In this document: piece by piece, positions 42,582-51,425 of the stretch
Layout of the letters: the number at the start of each line of letters is the position of its first letter
Numbering within the stretch: position 1 is the first letter of the stretch
NCBI RefSeq assembly: GCF_028826105.1
Contig: NZ_JAQGPL010000001.1
Span: 2,072,501 to 2,136,500 of the forward strand
Length of the DNA stretch: 64,000 nt
Reading direction: 5' to 3'
Source of the DNA: Paenibacillus humicola
GTDB taxonomy: Bacteria > Bacillota > Bacilli > Paenibacillales > Paenibacillaceae
Translations under genes and position numbers: made by a program
Notes under the pieces: generated by a model
Database searches by the model: none
What the model was told of the DNA's origin: nothing
What the model saw: only the letters and a program-made list of their open reading frames with translations

Positions 42582-44468
42582 ATGAAACCGGATTTGCGGA
42601 AAGCGCTCGAAGCGCGGATCTTGACCGGTGACGGCGCGATGGGCACTTATCTCTACCATATGGGTTATCCGATTGGCGTCTCCTACGAGGAATACAACAC
42701 GATCCGGCCGGACGTTATCGAAGGCGTCCACCGCCGGTACTACGAAGCGGGAGCCAGGGTGATCGAGACCAACACGTTTTCCGCGAATGCCGAAAGCTTG
42801 TCCAAATACGGCCTGGAATCGGAAGTGGCCGCAATCAACCGGGCGGGAGTGCGCGTCGCGCGGGGCGCGGTCGGTCCGGACGCCTACGTGGTCGGAGCTG
42901 TCGGCTCGATGAGGGCGGGCAAGCGGAAAAATATTCGGCCGACCCAGCTCGAGCAGTCGTTTTTCGTGCAGATCGAGGCGCTCCTGACGGAGGGCGCGGA
43001 CGGGATCCTGCTGGAAACGTTCTACGATTTGGAGGAAATGCGGCTTGCGCTGCAGGTCGCGCGGCGCATGTCGGCGGACGTTCCGGTCATTTGCCAGTTC
43101 GCAATCGAAAGGGAAGCCCGCACGCAGGACGGGTATCCGCTGGCGGAAGCGTTCGAACGGCTGAAGGAGGACGGCGCGGACGTCGTCGGCTTCAACTGCC
43201 GGAGCGGACCGATGGGCATCCTGCGGGCGATCGATTCGATCGAAGGCGGCATCCCGCTGCCGCTGTCCGTTTTTCCGAACGCCGGCATTCCGGATTATGT
43301 GGACGGCAAATACATGTATACGTCCACGCCGGAATATTTCGCCGAATACGCGCTGAAATTCGCGGATCGCGGCGCGCGCATCATCGGCGGCTGCTGCGGC
43401 ACGACGCCGGAGCATATTGCGGCGATCGCGAAGGCGCTCGAAGGGTACGAGCCAAGGCCGGTTCCGCCGGATGCGGCCGGCGTCGCCCCGGCGCCGCCGC
43501 GGCCGGTCGTTACGATTGCCGGCAGGCCGGACCGGGAGCCGGAGGCGGACGGCGCGAAGCCGCCGGAAGCGCAGGAGCCGACGATCGTCGAGCTGGTCAA
43601 ACGGCGTCACACCGTCATCGTCGAGCTTGATCCGCCGCGCGACCTCGATATCCGCAAGTTTATGAGCGGCGCCGCAGCCCTGAAAGCGGCAAGAGCGGAT
43701 GCGCTGACGATGGCGGACAACTCGCTGGCCGTGACGCGCATGAGCAATCTCGCGCTCGCATCGCTCGTCCAGCAGCGCATCGGACTGCGGCCGCTCGTCC
43801 ATATCGCCTGCCGCGACCGCAACCTGATCGGCTCGCAGTCGCATATGATGGGGCTCGATGCGCTCGGCATCGACCACGTGCTTGCCGTAACCGGCGATCC
43901 GGCCCGCTTCGGCGATCTGCCGGACTCGAGCTCGGTATACGATTTGACCTCGTTCGAGATGATCCGGATGATCAAGCAGCTGAACGAAGGCATCTCCTTT
44001 TCGGGAAAGCCGCTGAAGCAGCGGGCCGGATTTATCGTCGGGGCGGCGTTCAACCCGAACGTCAAATATTTGGACAAGGCCATTGCGCGGCTCGAGCGCA
44101 AAATCGAATCCGGCGCCGACTATATCATGACGCAGCCGGTTTATGACCGCGAGCTGATCGCGAAGCTGGCGAAAGCGACGAAGCACCTGTCCGTGCCGAT
44201 TTTCGTCGGTATTATGCCCCTCGCCAACGGCAGGAACGCGGAATATCTGCACAACGAGGTGCCGGGCATCCAGCTGTCGGACGATGTACGCAGCCGGATG
44301 GCGGGGCTCGAAGGAGAAGCCGGGCGCGCCGAGGGCGTGCGCATTGCGGAGGAGCTTCTCGACGCGGCGATGGACCATTTTAACGGTATCTATCTGATTA
44401 CGCCGTTTCTGGCATTCGATATGACCGTGAAGCTGACCGAATACGTATGGAGAAAAACGGGCCGCTGA
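42582..44468 (+). CDS. yitJ: Bifunctional homocysteine S-methyltransferase / 5,10-methylenetetrahydrofolate reductase
   Basis: This 628-residue fusion protein matches YitJ. Residues 1-290 are a homocysteine methyltransferase barrel with zinc-ligand segments GFNCRSG and GGCCGTTPEH. A Pro/Ala-rich linker (about 290-325) follows. Residues 330-628 are a MetF-type FAD reductase with ELDPPRDLD, IACRDRN, LAVTGDPARFGD and a TQPVYDR motif. It would both make 5-methyl-THF and feed methyl groups to homocysteine for methionine synthesis. The ribosome binding site is gagaaggag. No S-box leader is possible in the 25-base gap to dapF, so it probably relies on upstream transcription. Confidence 0.95.
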   Translation: MKPDLRKALEARILTGDGAMGTYLYHMGYPIGVSYEEYNTIRPDVIEGVHRRYYEAGARVIETNTFSANAESLSKYGLESEVAAINRAGVRVARGAVGPDAYVVGAVGSMRAGKRKNIRPTQLEQSFFVQIEALLTEGADGILLETFYDLEEMRLALQVARRMSADVPVICQFAIEREARTQDGYPLAEAFERLKEDGADVVGFNCRSGPMGILRAIDSIEGGIPLPLSVFPNAGIPDYVDGKYMYTSTPEYFAEYALKFADRGARIIGGCCGTTPEHIAAIAKALEGYEPRPVPPDAAGVAPAPPRPVVTIAGRPDREPEADGAKPPEAQEPTIVELVKRRHTVIVELDPPRDLDIRKFMSGAAALKAARADALTMADNSLAVTRMSNLALASLVQQRIGLRPLVHIACRDRNLIGSQSHMMGLDALGIDHVLAVTGDPARFGDLPDSSSVYDLTSFEMIRMIKQLNEGISFSGKPLKQRAGFIVGAAFNPNVKYLDKAIARLERKIESGADYIMTQPVYDRELIAKLAKATKHLSVPIFVGIMPLANGRNAEYLHNEVPGIQLSDDVRSRMAGLEGEAGRAEGVRIAEELLDAAMDHFNGIYLITPFLAFDMTVKLTEYVWRKTGR

Positions 44469-44784
44469 TGCAAAGCTCGGTTTTTCTCTTGTTTTCGCAA
44501 TAACACTTGTTCGCAGATCGAAAATGAATTAGAATAGAGCAATGGATGCACTTGCCATGCCGGTTTGTTGCGCGTATGGGGCGGGCTCGTCTCAGATTTT
44601 CCCCGTGCAGCGGGTGCCGCCGGAATGCCGAACGTATGCTCCGGACTTTTTTCGTCAAGAATAGTGCAATGGTTCTGTCGTTTTTTCCAGTATCCGGCAG
44701 GATGAAATCAACGATTCTTGCGTTCATCGATAGATCATGAATCTTGCAGGAGAAGTACGAGAGAGACCGGAGGGGGAACCTGAC
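44469..44784 (+). other. 316-base gap before remA, where yloC would be expected
   Basis: Contains a candidate sigma-A promoter, TTGTTC at 44507-44512 and TAGAAT at 44530-44535 with a 17-base gap. The rest would be a 240-base leader. A 40-codon ATG frame from 44541 has no good ribosome binding site. No YicC-like coding remnant was recognised. Confidence 0.5.
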
Positions 44785-45045
44785 ATGGCGATCAAACTCA
44801 TTAATATCGGCTTCGGGAACATCGTTTCCGCCAATCGCATCATTTCTATCGTAAGTCCTGAATCCGCTCCGATCAAACGGATCATTCAGGAAGCGCGCGA
44901 CCGCCATATGCTCATCGATGCGACCTACGGACGGCGCACGCGTGCTGTCATTATTACGGACAGCGACCATGTTATCCTGTCGGCGGTGCAGCCGGAGACG
45001 GTCGCCCATCGGCTTTCGACCAAGGATGACGATCACGACGAATAA
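44785..45045 (+). CDS. remA: RemA, extracellular-matrix regulator (DUF370)
   Basis: This 86-residue DNA-binding protein is Rem[21 protein letters not shown], then [23 protein letters not shown] and [14 protein letters not shown]. RemA forms ring-shaped oligomers and activates matrix, biofilm and osmoprotection genes in B. subtilis. The ATG at 44785 follows ggaggggg. The stop overlaps an ATG at 45045, and gmk begins 15 bases later, matching the ylzA-gmk arrangement of B. subtilis. Confidence 0.95.
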   Translation: MAIKLINIGFGNIVSANRIISIVSPESAPIKRIIQEARDRHMLIDATYGRRTRAVIITDSDHVILSAVQPETVAHRLSTKDDDHDE

Positions 45046-45059
45046 TGACGGGGAGTATT

Positions 45060-45677
45060 ATGAACAAAGGATTGCTTGTAGTGTTATCCGGTCCGTCGGG
45101 CGTAGGGAAGGGAACGGTTTGCTCCGTGCTGCGGCGCAAACAAGCCGATCTCGTCTATTCCGTTTCGGCGACGACGAGGGCGCCGCGCCAGGGCGAAATC
45201 GATGGCATCAACTACTTTTTCAAAACCAGAGAGCAGTTTCAGGACATGATCGCCACGGACGCCCTGCTGGAGTATGCCGAATATGTCGGCAATTACTACG
45301 GAACGCCGAGGGATTTCGTGGAACGGACCCTTTGTGCCGGCAAGGACATCATTCTTGAAATCGAAGTGCAAGGCGCGCTGAAGGTGAAGGAGAAGTTCCC
45401 GGAGGGCGTCTTTATTTTCCTGCTGCCGCCGTCGCTCGACGAGCTGAAGCAGCGCATCACGGGCAGAGGGACCGAGGCCGCGGAGGTCATCGATCACCGG
45501 ATGTCCGTGGCGATGGAAGAAATGAACCTGATTCAATATTACGATTACGCCGTCGTCAACGATGAGATTGATGCGGCTTGCCATCGGATACAAAGCATCA
45601 TAACGGCGGAGCACTGCCGCAAGGACCGGTTTTTGGCCGGGCTGGAGGCAGCGAAGGAAGCGTCGAAAAAAGCCTAG
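45060..45677 (+). CDS. gmk: Guanylate kinase
   Basis: This 205-residue enzyme phosphorylates GMP to GDP. The P-loop is [10 protein letters not shown], the GMP-binding segment is [20 protein letters not shown], and the lid has [17 protein letters not shown]. Start ATG 45060 is chosen because acggggag precedes it and gives [14 protein letters not shown]. The earlier ATG at 45045 overlaps the remA stop and lacks a site. It lies in the remA-gmk-rpoZ-coaBC-priA operon. Confidence 0.97.
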   Translation: MNKGLLVVLSGPSGVGKGTVCSVLRRKQADLVYSVSATTRAPRQGEIDGINYFFKTREQFQDMIATDALLEYAEYVGNYYGTPRDFVERTLCAGKDIILEIEVQGALKVKEKFPEGVFIFLLPPSLDELKQRITGRGTEAAEVIDHRMSVAMEEMNLIQYYDYAVVNDEIDAACHRIQSIITAEHCRKDRFLAGLEAAKEASKKA

Positions 45678-45693
45678 AGCGGGGTGAGTGAAA

Positions 45694-45909
45694 TTGTTAT
45701 ATCCTTCCATTGATGAAATGATGAAAAAAGTGGACAGTAAATATTCGCTCGTGGTCGCCGCATCGCGCCGCGCGCGAATGCTGCGGGACGGTACGAAATC
45801 GGAGCTGCGCTCGCCGAAGTCTCATAAATATGTCGGTGTCGCGCTGGAGGAAATTTACCACGACGTCGTCCAGGTAGAGACCGGGCCGGGCAACGGCAGC
45901 AAGGAATAA
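45694..45909 (+). CDS. rpoZ: RNA polymerase omega subunit
   Basis: This 71-residue omega subunit stabilises the beta' subunit of RNA polymerase. The start TTG at 45694 gives MLYPSIDEMMKKVDSKYSLV, the standard omega beginning, with gagcggggtgag six bases upstream. SRRARML and KYVGVALEEIY are the conserved core. A hairpin with T-tract follows the stop, which may lower transcription into coaBC. Confidence 0.95.
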   Translation: MLYPSIDEMMKKVDSKYSLVVAASRRARMLRDGTKSELRSPKSHKYVGVALEEIYHDVVQVETGPGNGSKE

Positions 45910-45925
45910 AGGCGAAGAGCCGCTG

Positions 45926-45956
45926 ATAACAACCCTCGGGGTTGTTATTTTTTTCA
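45926..45956 (+). terminator. Hairpin with T-tract between rpoZ and coaBC
   Basis: ATAACAACCC and GGTTGTTAT pair around a short loop, followed by seven T. This intrinsic terminator would split or attenuate the gmk operon. Confidence 0.85.
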
Positions 45957-45997
45957 TCTTCATGACGACCTCATTTCAGGAGAAGGAGCGGATGTTC

Positions 45998-47209
45998 ATG
46001 CTGCGCGGAAAAACGATCGTGCTTGGTATTTCCGGTGGAATCGCCGCCTATAAGGCTGCGGCGCTCTGCAGCAAATTGAAGCAGGAGGGCGCGGATGTCC
46101 GGGTGATCATGACCGAAGCCGCAGCGAAATTTATCGCTCCGCTGACGCTGCAGACGCTGTCGCGCCACCAGGTCTATCTCGATACGTTCGACGAACGCGA
46201 CCCCGGCGTCGTTTCGCATATCGACCTGGCCGACAGTGCCGATCTGGTCGTCGTCGCTCCTGCAACCGCGAATATCATCGCCAAGATGGCGGGCGGACTC
46301 GCGGACGACATGCTCAGCACGACGCTGCTGGCGACGACCGCGCCGGTGCTCGTGGCGCCGGCGATGAACGTGCATATGTATGCGCATCCGGCGGTGGAGC
46401 GCAACATGGCGCTGCTGGCTGAACGCGGCGTGCGGTTCATCGAGCCGGGCACCGGGCAGCTCGCCTGCGGTTACGTCGGCAAAGGGCGGCTGGCCGAGCC
46501 GGAGGAAATCGTGCTTGCCGTTCGGAGCTGGTTCACGCAAAGCGCCGAGCTTGCGGGCCGCAAAATCGTCGTCACTGCGGGCGGGACGGTGGAACGGCTG
46601 GACCCGGTCCGCTACCTGACCAACGATTCCTCGGGCAAAATGGGCTTTGCCGTTGCCGAAGCCGCGGCGCTGCGCGGGGCGGACGTGACGCTGATCGCGG
46701 CCCGCACAAGCGATGCTCCGCCTGAAGGCGTCCGGCTGGTCCGCGTCGAATCGGCGGAGCAGATGCTGCAGGCGGTGCTCGCGGAATACGAAGACGCCGA
46801 CGTCGTCGTCAAGGCGGCCGCGGTCGCCGATTACCGCCCCGTCGCCCGGTCGGTGAATAAAATCAAAAAAAGCGGCGAACGGCTTGTGCTTGAGCTGGAA
46901 CGGACGGCCGACATTTTGCAGACGCTGGGCGAGCGCAAAACGCATCAGGTGCTGGTCGGCTTTGCAGCCGAAACGGAGCGGCTGGAGCATTACGCGATGG
47001 ACAAGCTGCAGCGCAAAAACTGCGATTTTCTCGTCGCGAACGACGTATCCCGGGAAGGCGCAGGCTTCAACGTCGACACCAATATCGTGAACATATACGG
47101 GCCGCAGGGGCTGATCGAAACGCTGCCGCTCATGCGCAAGCGGGAAGCGGCGGACCGGCTGCTGACGCTCGTTGCCGCTAAGCTGGCGGAGAAGGAGCGC
47201 GGCGAATGA
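45998..47209 (+). CDS. coaBC: Bifunctional phosphopantothenoylcysteine decarboxylase/phosphopantothenate-cysteine ligase
   Basis: This 403-residue CoA biosynthesis enzyme has an N-terminal FMN decarboxylase (CoaC: GISGGIAAYKAA, VVAPATANIIAKMAGGLADD, PAMNVHMYAHPA) and a C-terminal ligase (CoaB: VTAGGTVERLDPVRYLTNDSSGKMG). It makes 4'-phosphopantetheine. ATG 45998 is chosen because aaggag lies nine bases upstream and MLRGKTIVLGISGG is the usual start. ATG 45992 is closer to that site. The stop overlaps priA in ATGA. Confidence 0.96.
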   Translation: MLRGKTIVLGISGGIAAYKAAALCSKLKQEGADVRVIMTEAAAKFIAPLTLQTLSRHQVYLDTFDERDPGVVSHIDLADSADLVVVAPATANIIAKMAGGLADDMLSTTLLATTAPVLVAPAMNVHMYAHPAVERNMALLAERGVRFIEPGTGQLACGYVGKGRLAEPEEIVLAVRSWFTQSAELAGRKIVVTAGGTVERLDPVRYLTNDSSGKMGFAVAEAAALRGADVTLIAARTSDAPPEGVRLVRVESAEQMLQAVLAEYEDADVVVKAAAVADYRPVARSVNKIKKSGERLVLELERTADILQTLGERKTHQVLVGFAAETERLEHYAMDKLQRKNCDFLVANDVSREGAGFNVDTNIVNIYGPQGLIETLPLMRKREAADRLLTLVAAKLAEKERGE

Positions 47210-49965
47210 TCGCCAAGGTCATCGTCGACGTGCCGAGCCGTCAAACGGACCGGCCGTTCGATTACATGGTGCCGGAGGCGATGAAAGGCTGGGTAGAGTC
47301 GGGAAGCCGCGTCGGCGTGCCGTTCGGCGGACGCGTGCTGCAGGGCTTTGTGGTCGGGCTTACGGAAACGGCCGAGGTGGACCGTTCGAAGCTGAAGGCG
47401 ATTGCGGAGCTGCTCGATCCGATGCCGCCGCTTTCGGCCGATTTGATCGAGCTTGCGCGGTGGGTCAGCGACAAATACTGCTGCGCGATGACGACGGCGC
47501 TGCAGGCGATGATTCCGGCGGCGCTGAAAGGCAAGGCGGAGACGTACGTATCGATTGCGGAGGAGGACGCTCCGTCTCCCGGCGGCCTTCTGCCGTTTGG
47601 CGGGGACTGGCTCGAATATGTGCGGCGCGCCGGCGAAACGGTCCGGCTCTCCCTGCTGCAGGAGCGATTTCCGGATGCGGCCGGCGAAGTGAAAGAGGCG
47701 ATTCGCAGCGGCTTTCTGCTGGAACGCGTCTCGATTCGCGACCGGCTGGCCGTCCGCAAGGTGGCGACCGTTTTTCCGCCGGCCGACCGGGCCGCCGCTG
47801 CGGAGGCGTTGGCGTCGTTTCCGCCGCGGGCGGCGAAGCAGCGCGATGTGCTGCGTTTTATGCTGGAACGCGGCGAGCCGGCTGCGCTGCAAACGGTGCT
47901 GCGGGAGGTCGGGACGTCGGCTTCCGTCGTGAAGGCGCTCGCCGGGAAAGGCTGGGTGACGATCGGCGAGGTCGAGCAGGATCGCGATCCGTTTGCCGGC
48001 CGGACGGTTGCGAGAACCGCGCCGCTTGCGCTGACGGCGAGCCAGCAGGCGGTGTACGAACCGATCGCCGAGGCGGTAAAGGAGCGCGCGGCGAAAATTT
48101 TTCTGCTGCACGGCGTGACCGGCAGCGGCAAGACCGAGGTCTATTTGCAGGCGATCGACTGCTGCCTGCAAACCGGCCGGCAGGCCATCGTGCTCGTGCC
48201 GGAAATTTCGCTGACGCCGCAAATGGTCGAGCGGTTCAAGGGCCGCTTCGGAGAGGCCGTCGCCGTACTTCACAGCCGGCTTTCGAGCGGCGAGCGCTAC
48301 GACGAATGGCGCAAAATCCGGGAACGGCGCGCGCAGGTCGCCGTCGGCGCCCGCTCGGCGATTTTCGCTCCGTTCGAGCGGCTCGGCCTCATCATTATCG
48401 ACGAGGAGCACGAATCGTCCTATAAGCAGGAGGAGAGCCCGAAATATCATGCCCGCGACGTCGCCGTGCGCCGGGCGCGCCAGCACGGCGCGGCCGTCGT
48501 GCTTGGCTCGGCGACCCCGTCGCTGGAAAGCTACTCGGCGGCTTCAAGGGGGACCGCGCTGGAGCGGGAACGGGCAGCGGCGGCGGCGGTTCGCGGAACG
48601 GACGCCGAGACGGGCAAGCCCGGCGGGATGGGCGCCGCTGCGGAAGCGGCGCGATTGGCCGGCGGGAAGCCGGGCGCGCCTGCCTCTTCGGGCCCGGCGT
48701 CCGGCTCGGAACCGGCCGCATCCGTAAGGATGGCGGGAAGTGCCGGGGCTGGGGCTGGGGCAGCCCCCTCGGCGCGAATCGGGATCGGCGCAGGCGATGC
48801 GGCCGCGCAGCCGGCTGCCGCGTCAGCGGACCGGTTCCCCGCGCTGCTGCCGCTGCCCGAGCGCGTGGGAGGCAGGCCGATGCCGCCCGTTCATCTCGTC
48901 GATATGCGCGCCGAGCTGAAGGACGGCAACCGCTCGATGTTCAGCCGCCGGCTGCACGACGCGCTGCAGGCGCGGCTCGAACGCGGCGAGCAGGCGGTGC
49001 TGCTGCTGAACCGCCGGGGCTATTCGACGTTTGTTATGTGCCGCTCGTGCGGTTTTACCGCCCTGTGCCCACACTGCGACATTTCGCTCACCTATCACCA
49101 GAAAACGCGCGCGCTTCGCTGCCACTATTGCGGACACGCCGAACAGGCGCCGGCCAAGTGCCCTTCGTGCGACAGCGAGCATATCCGCTTTTTCGGCACG
49201 GGAACGCAGCGCGTCGAGGAGGAGCTGTCGAAGCTGTTTCCCGGCATCCGCGTCATTCGGATGGACGTCGACACGACGACCGAGAAAGGCTCGCACGAAA
49301 AATGGCTGACCTTGTTCGGGAACCGCAAGGCCGACGTCCTGCTCGGCACGCAAATGGTGGCGAAGGGGCTCGATTTCCCATATGTTACGTTAGTGGGCGT
49401 CATCGCGGCGGACACGTCGCTGCATCTGCCCGATTTTCGCGCCGCGGAGAAAACGTTCCAGCTGCTTACGCAGGTGGCGGGACGGGCGGGACGTCACGAG
49501 CTGCCCGGCGAGGTCGTCGTGCAGACATACAACCCCGAACATTATGCGGTGACGGCCGCGCAGCGGCACGATTACGAAGCTTTCGTGCAGGAGGAGCTGA
49601 ATCACCGGCGGTTCATGACGTACCCGCCCTTTTGCCGGCTCATTCTGATTACGCTGTCGCACGAGCAGCTGCCGCTTTTGATAGCGACGGGCGAGAAATT
49701 CGCCAAGCTGCTGGGCGAGGCCGCTTATGAGGAAGGCGTTCCGTCCTCGGAAGGGGGAGGAGCGCGCTTCGTCGATATTCTCGGCCCGGTTGCTTCGCCG
49801 ATTCCGAGGATGAAAGATCGCTATCGTTTTCAATGTATGGTAAAATATCGTGGACATGTCGACGCCGTCGGCATGGTAAAACGGGCGATTTCCGCGCTTG
49901 CCGGCCCGCAGGGTCAGCCTCCCGTGCAGCTGAGCGTGGACGTGGACCCGCAGATGATTTTATAG
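47206..49965 (+). CDS. priA: Primosomal protein N' (PriA helicase) with low-complexity insertion
   Basis: This 919-residue replication-restart helicase is about 110 residues longer than B. subtilis PriA. It has the N-terminal DNA-binding domain, Walker A GVTGSGKTE near residue 304, DEEH in IIDEEHESSYKQEE, and a zinc-binding domain with CRSCGFTALCPHC, CHYCGH and CPSCDSEH. It also has the helicase motifs GTGTQRVEEEL and QVAGRAGR. Residues about 447-545 (48545-48838) are an Ala/Gly/Pro/Ser-rich stretch between the two RecA lobes with no resemblance to other PriA proteins. The reading frame is intact through it. It overlaps coaBC by four bases. Confidence 0.94.
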   Translation: MIAKVIVDVPSRQTDRPFDYMVPEAMKGWVESGSRVGVPFGGRVLQGFVVGLTETAEVDRSKLKAIAELLDPMPPLSADLIELARWVSDKYCCAMTTALQAMIPAALKGKAETYVSIAEEDAPSPGGLLPFGGDWLEYVRRAGETVRLSLLQERFPDAAGEVKEAIRSGFLLERVSIRDRLAVRKVATVFPPADRAAAAEALASFPPRAAKQRDVLRFMLERGEPAALQTVLREVGTSASVVKALAGKGWVTIGEVEQDRDPFAGRTVARTAPLALTASQQAVYEPIAEAVKERAAKIFLLHGVTGSGKTEVYLQAIDCCLQTGRQAIVLVPEISLTPQMVERFKGRFGEAVAVLHSRLSSGERYDEWRKIRERRAQVAVGARSAIFAPFERLGLIIIDEEHESSYKQEESPKYHARDVAVRRARQHGAAVVLGSATPSLESYSAASRGTALERERAAAAAVRGTDAETGKPGGMGAAAEAARLAGGKPGAPASSGPASGSEPAASVRMAGSAGAGAGAAPSARIGIGAGDAAAQPAAASADRFPALLPLPERVGGRPMPPVHLVDMRAELKDGNRSMFSRRLHDALQARLERGEQAVLLLNRRGYSTFVMCRSCGFTALCPHCDISLTYHQKTRALRCHYCGHAEQAPAKCPSCDSEHIRFFGTGTQRVEEELSKLFPGIRVIRMDVDTTTEKGSHEKWLTLFGNRKADVLLGTQMVAKGLDFPYVTLVGVIAADTSLHLPDFRAAEKTFQLLTQVAGRAGRHELPGEVVVQTYNPEHYAVTAAQRHDYEAFVQEELNHRRFMTYPPFCRLILITLSHEQLPLLIATGEKFAKLLGEAAYEEGVPSSEGGGARFVDILGPVASPIPRMKDRYRFQCMVKYRGHVDAVGMVKRAISALAGPQGQPPVQLSVDVDPQMIL

Positions 49966-49987
49966 CCGGCATGTGGAGGGAACGAAC

Positions 49988-50473
49988 GTGGCCATCAGAC
50001 TGATTGTGAAAGACCCCGACCCCGTTCTGCGGGAGAAAGCGGTGGAAGTGAAAAAATTTAACGCCAATTTGCATAAATTGCTGTCCGATATGGCGGAAAC
50101 GATGTACGACGCGGACGGCGTCGGCCTTGCGGCTCCCCAGATCGGTATCTCGAAGCGGGTGATCGTCGTCGACGTCGGCGACGATCACGGACTGATCGAG
50201 ATGGTCAATCCGGTTATCGTGGAGCGCGAAGGCGAGCAGCTCGGGCCCGAAGGCTGCCTCAGCATTCCGAATCTGAACGGCGACGTGCGTAGGGCGCAGC
50301 GGATCAAGGTCAAAGGCTTCGACCGGAACGGAGCGCCGATCGAGCTGGAGGCGGCCGATTTTCTCGCCCGCGCCTTCCAGCACGAAATCGATCACTTGAA
50401 CGGCGTGCTGTTTACCGATATTGCGGACGCGGTGTACGACGCTTCGGAACGGCCGCGCAAGCGCGGGGAGTGA
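49988..50473 (+). CDS. def: Peptide deformylase
   Basis: This 161-residue Fe/Zn hydrolase removes the formyl group from nascent proteins. All three motifs are present: GVGLAAPQIG, PEGCLSIP (metal Cys) and QHEIDHLNG (two metal His and the catalytic Glu). GTG 49988 follows ggaggg seven bases upstream and gives VAIRLIVKDPDPVL. The GTG at 49973 would begin within the ribosome binding site region. fmt, which creates the substrate, follows four bases after the stop. Confidence 0.97.
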   Translation: MAIRLIVKDPDPVLREKAVEVKKFNANLHKLLSDMAETMYDADGVGLAAPQIGISKRVIVVDVGDDHGLIEMVNPVIVEREGEQLGPEGCLSIPNLNGDVRRAQRIKVKGFDRNGAPIELEAADFLARAFQHEIDHLNGVLFTDIADAVYDASERPRKRGE

Positions 50474-50477
50474 GCGC

Positions 50478-51425
50478 ATGAAAATCGTATTTATGGGAAC
50501 GCCGGAATTTGCGGTGCCTTCTCTGCAGGCGCTGCTCGACGCGGGTCATGATATCGCGCTTGTCGTCACCCAGCCTGACCGTCCGAAAGGCCGCAAAAAA
50601 ACGCTGACGCCGCCTCCTGTCAAGGAAGCGGCGCTTTCGCACGGTCTGCAGGTCGCGCAGCCGGTCAAGCTGCGCGGGTCGGAGACGGTGCAGGCGATCG
50701 CGGAGCTGCGCCCGGATTTGATCGTGACGGCCGCATACGGGCAAATCCTGCCGCGTGCGGTGCTCGATATTCCGAGTCTCGGCTGCATCAACGTGCACGG
50801 CTCGCTGCTGCCACGCTACCGCGGCGGCGCACCGATTCAGCGCGCAATCATGAACGGCGAGAAAGCGACGGGCGTGACGATCATGTACATGGCCGAGGGG
50901 CTCGATACCGGTGATATGATCAGCCGCGTGGAGGTGCCGATCACGGACGAGGACACGTCCGGAACGGTGTTCGCGAAGCTGAGTCTCGCCGGTGCCAGAC
51001 TGCTGACGGAGACGCTGCCGGCGATCGAGAACGGAACGGCCGCGGCGGAGAAGCAGAACGAAGCGGAAGCGACATACGCGCCGAACCTGACCCGCGAGGA
51101 CGAGCGGATCGACTGGAGCCGCCCGGCGCGGAGCCTGTATAACCAGGTGCGGGGCTTGTCGCCGATGGCCGGCGCGTTTACGCTGTGGAACGGCGAGCCG
51201 TTCAAGGTTTGGGGCTGCCGGCCGTGCGGCGGCGGAAGCGCCGGAGCGCAGCCGGGCGAAGTGCTGGAGGCGTCGCCCGAACCCGGCATCGTCGTGCAGA
51301 CCGGCGACGGCGCGCTCGCGCTGACCGTCATCCAGCCTGCCGGGAAGAAGGCGATGCCGGCGGAGGAATGGCTGAAAGGCGCGCGTATTTCACCGGGAGC
51401 CGTATTCGGCGGAGACGAAGCGTGA
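50478..51425 (+). CDS. fmt: Methionyl-tRNA formyltransferase
   Basis: This 315-residue enzyme formylates initiator Met-tRNA. It has MKIVFMGTPEFAVPSLQALL at the start, NVHGSLLPRYRGGAPIQRAI with the active-site His, and MAEGLDTGDMI with the catalytic Asp. The C-terminal domain (EDERIDWSRPARSLYNQVRG) contacts tRNA. It starts four bases after def, with ggggag as ribosome binding site. Its stop overlaps the GTG start of rsmB. Confidence 0.97.
   Translation: MKIVFMGTPEFAVPSLQALLDAGHDIALVVTQPDRPKGRKKTLTPPPVKEAALSHGLQVAQPVKLRGSETVQAIAELRPDLIVTAAYGQILPRAVLDIPSLGCINVHGSLLPRYRGGAPIQRAIMNGEKATGVTIMYMAEGLDTGDMISRVEVPITDEDTSGTVFAKLSLAGARLLTETLPAIENGTAAAEKQNEAEATYAPNLTREDERIDWSRPARSLYNQVRGLSPMAGAFTLWNGEPFKVWGCRPCGGGSAGAQPGEVLEASPEPGIVVQTGDGALALTVIQPAGKKAMPAEEWLKGARISPGAVFGGDEA

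Noticed and set aside
42318..44378. 686-codon minus frame opposite yitJ and dapF
   Set aside because: Shadow of two clear genes; composition only.
44541..44663. 40-codon frame before remA
   Set aside because: No credible ribosome binding site and no recognisable peptide; could only be a chance frame in the leader.
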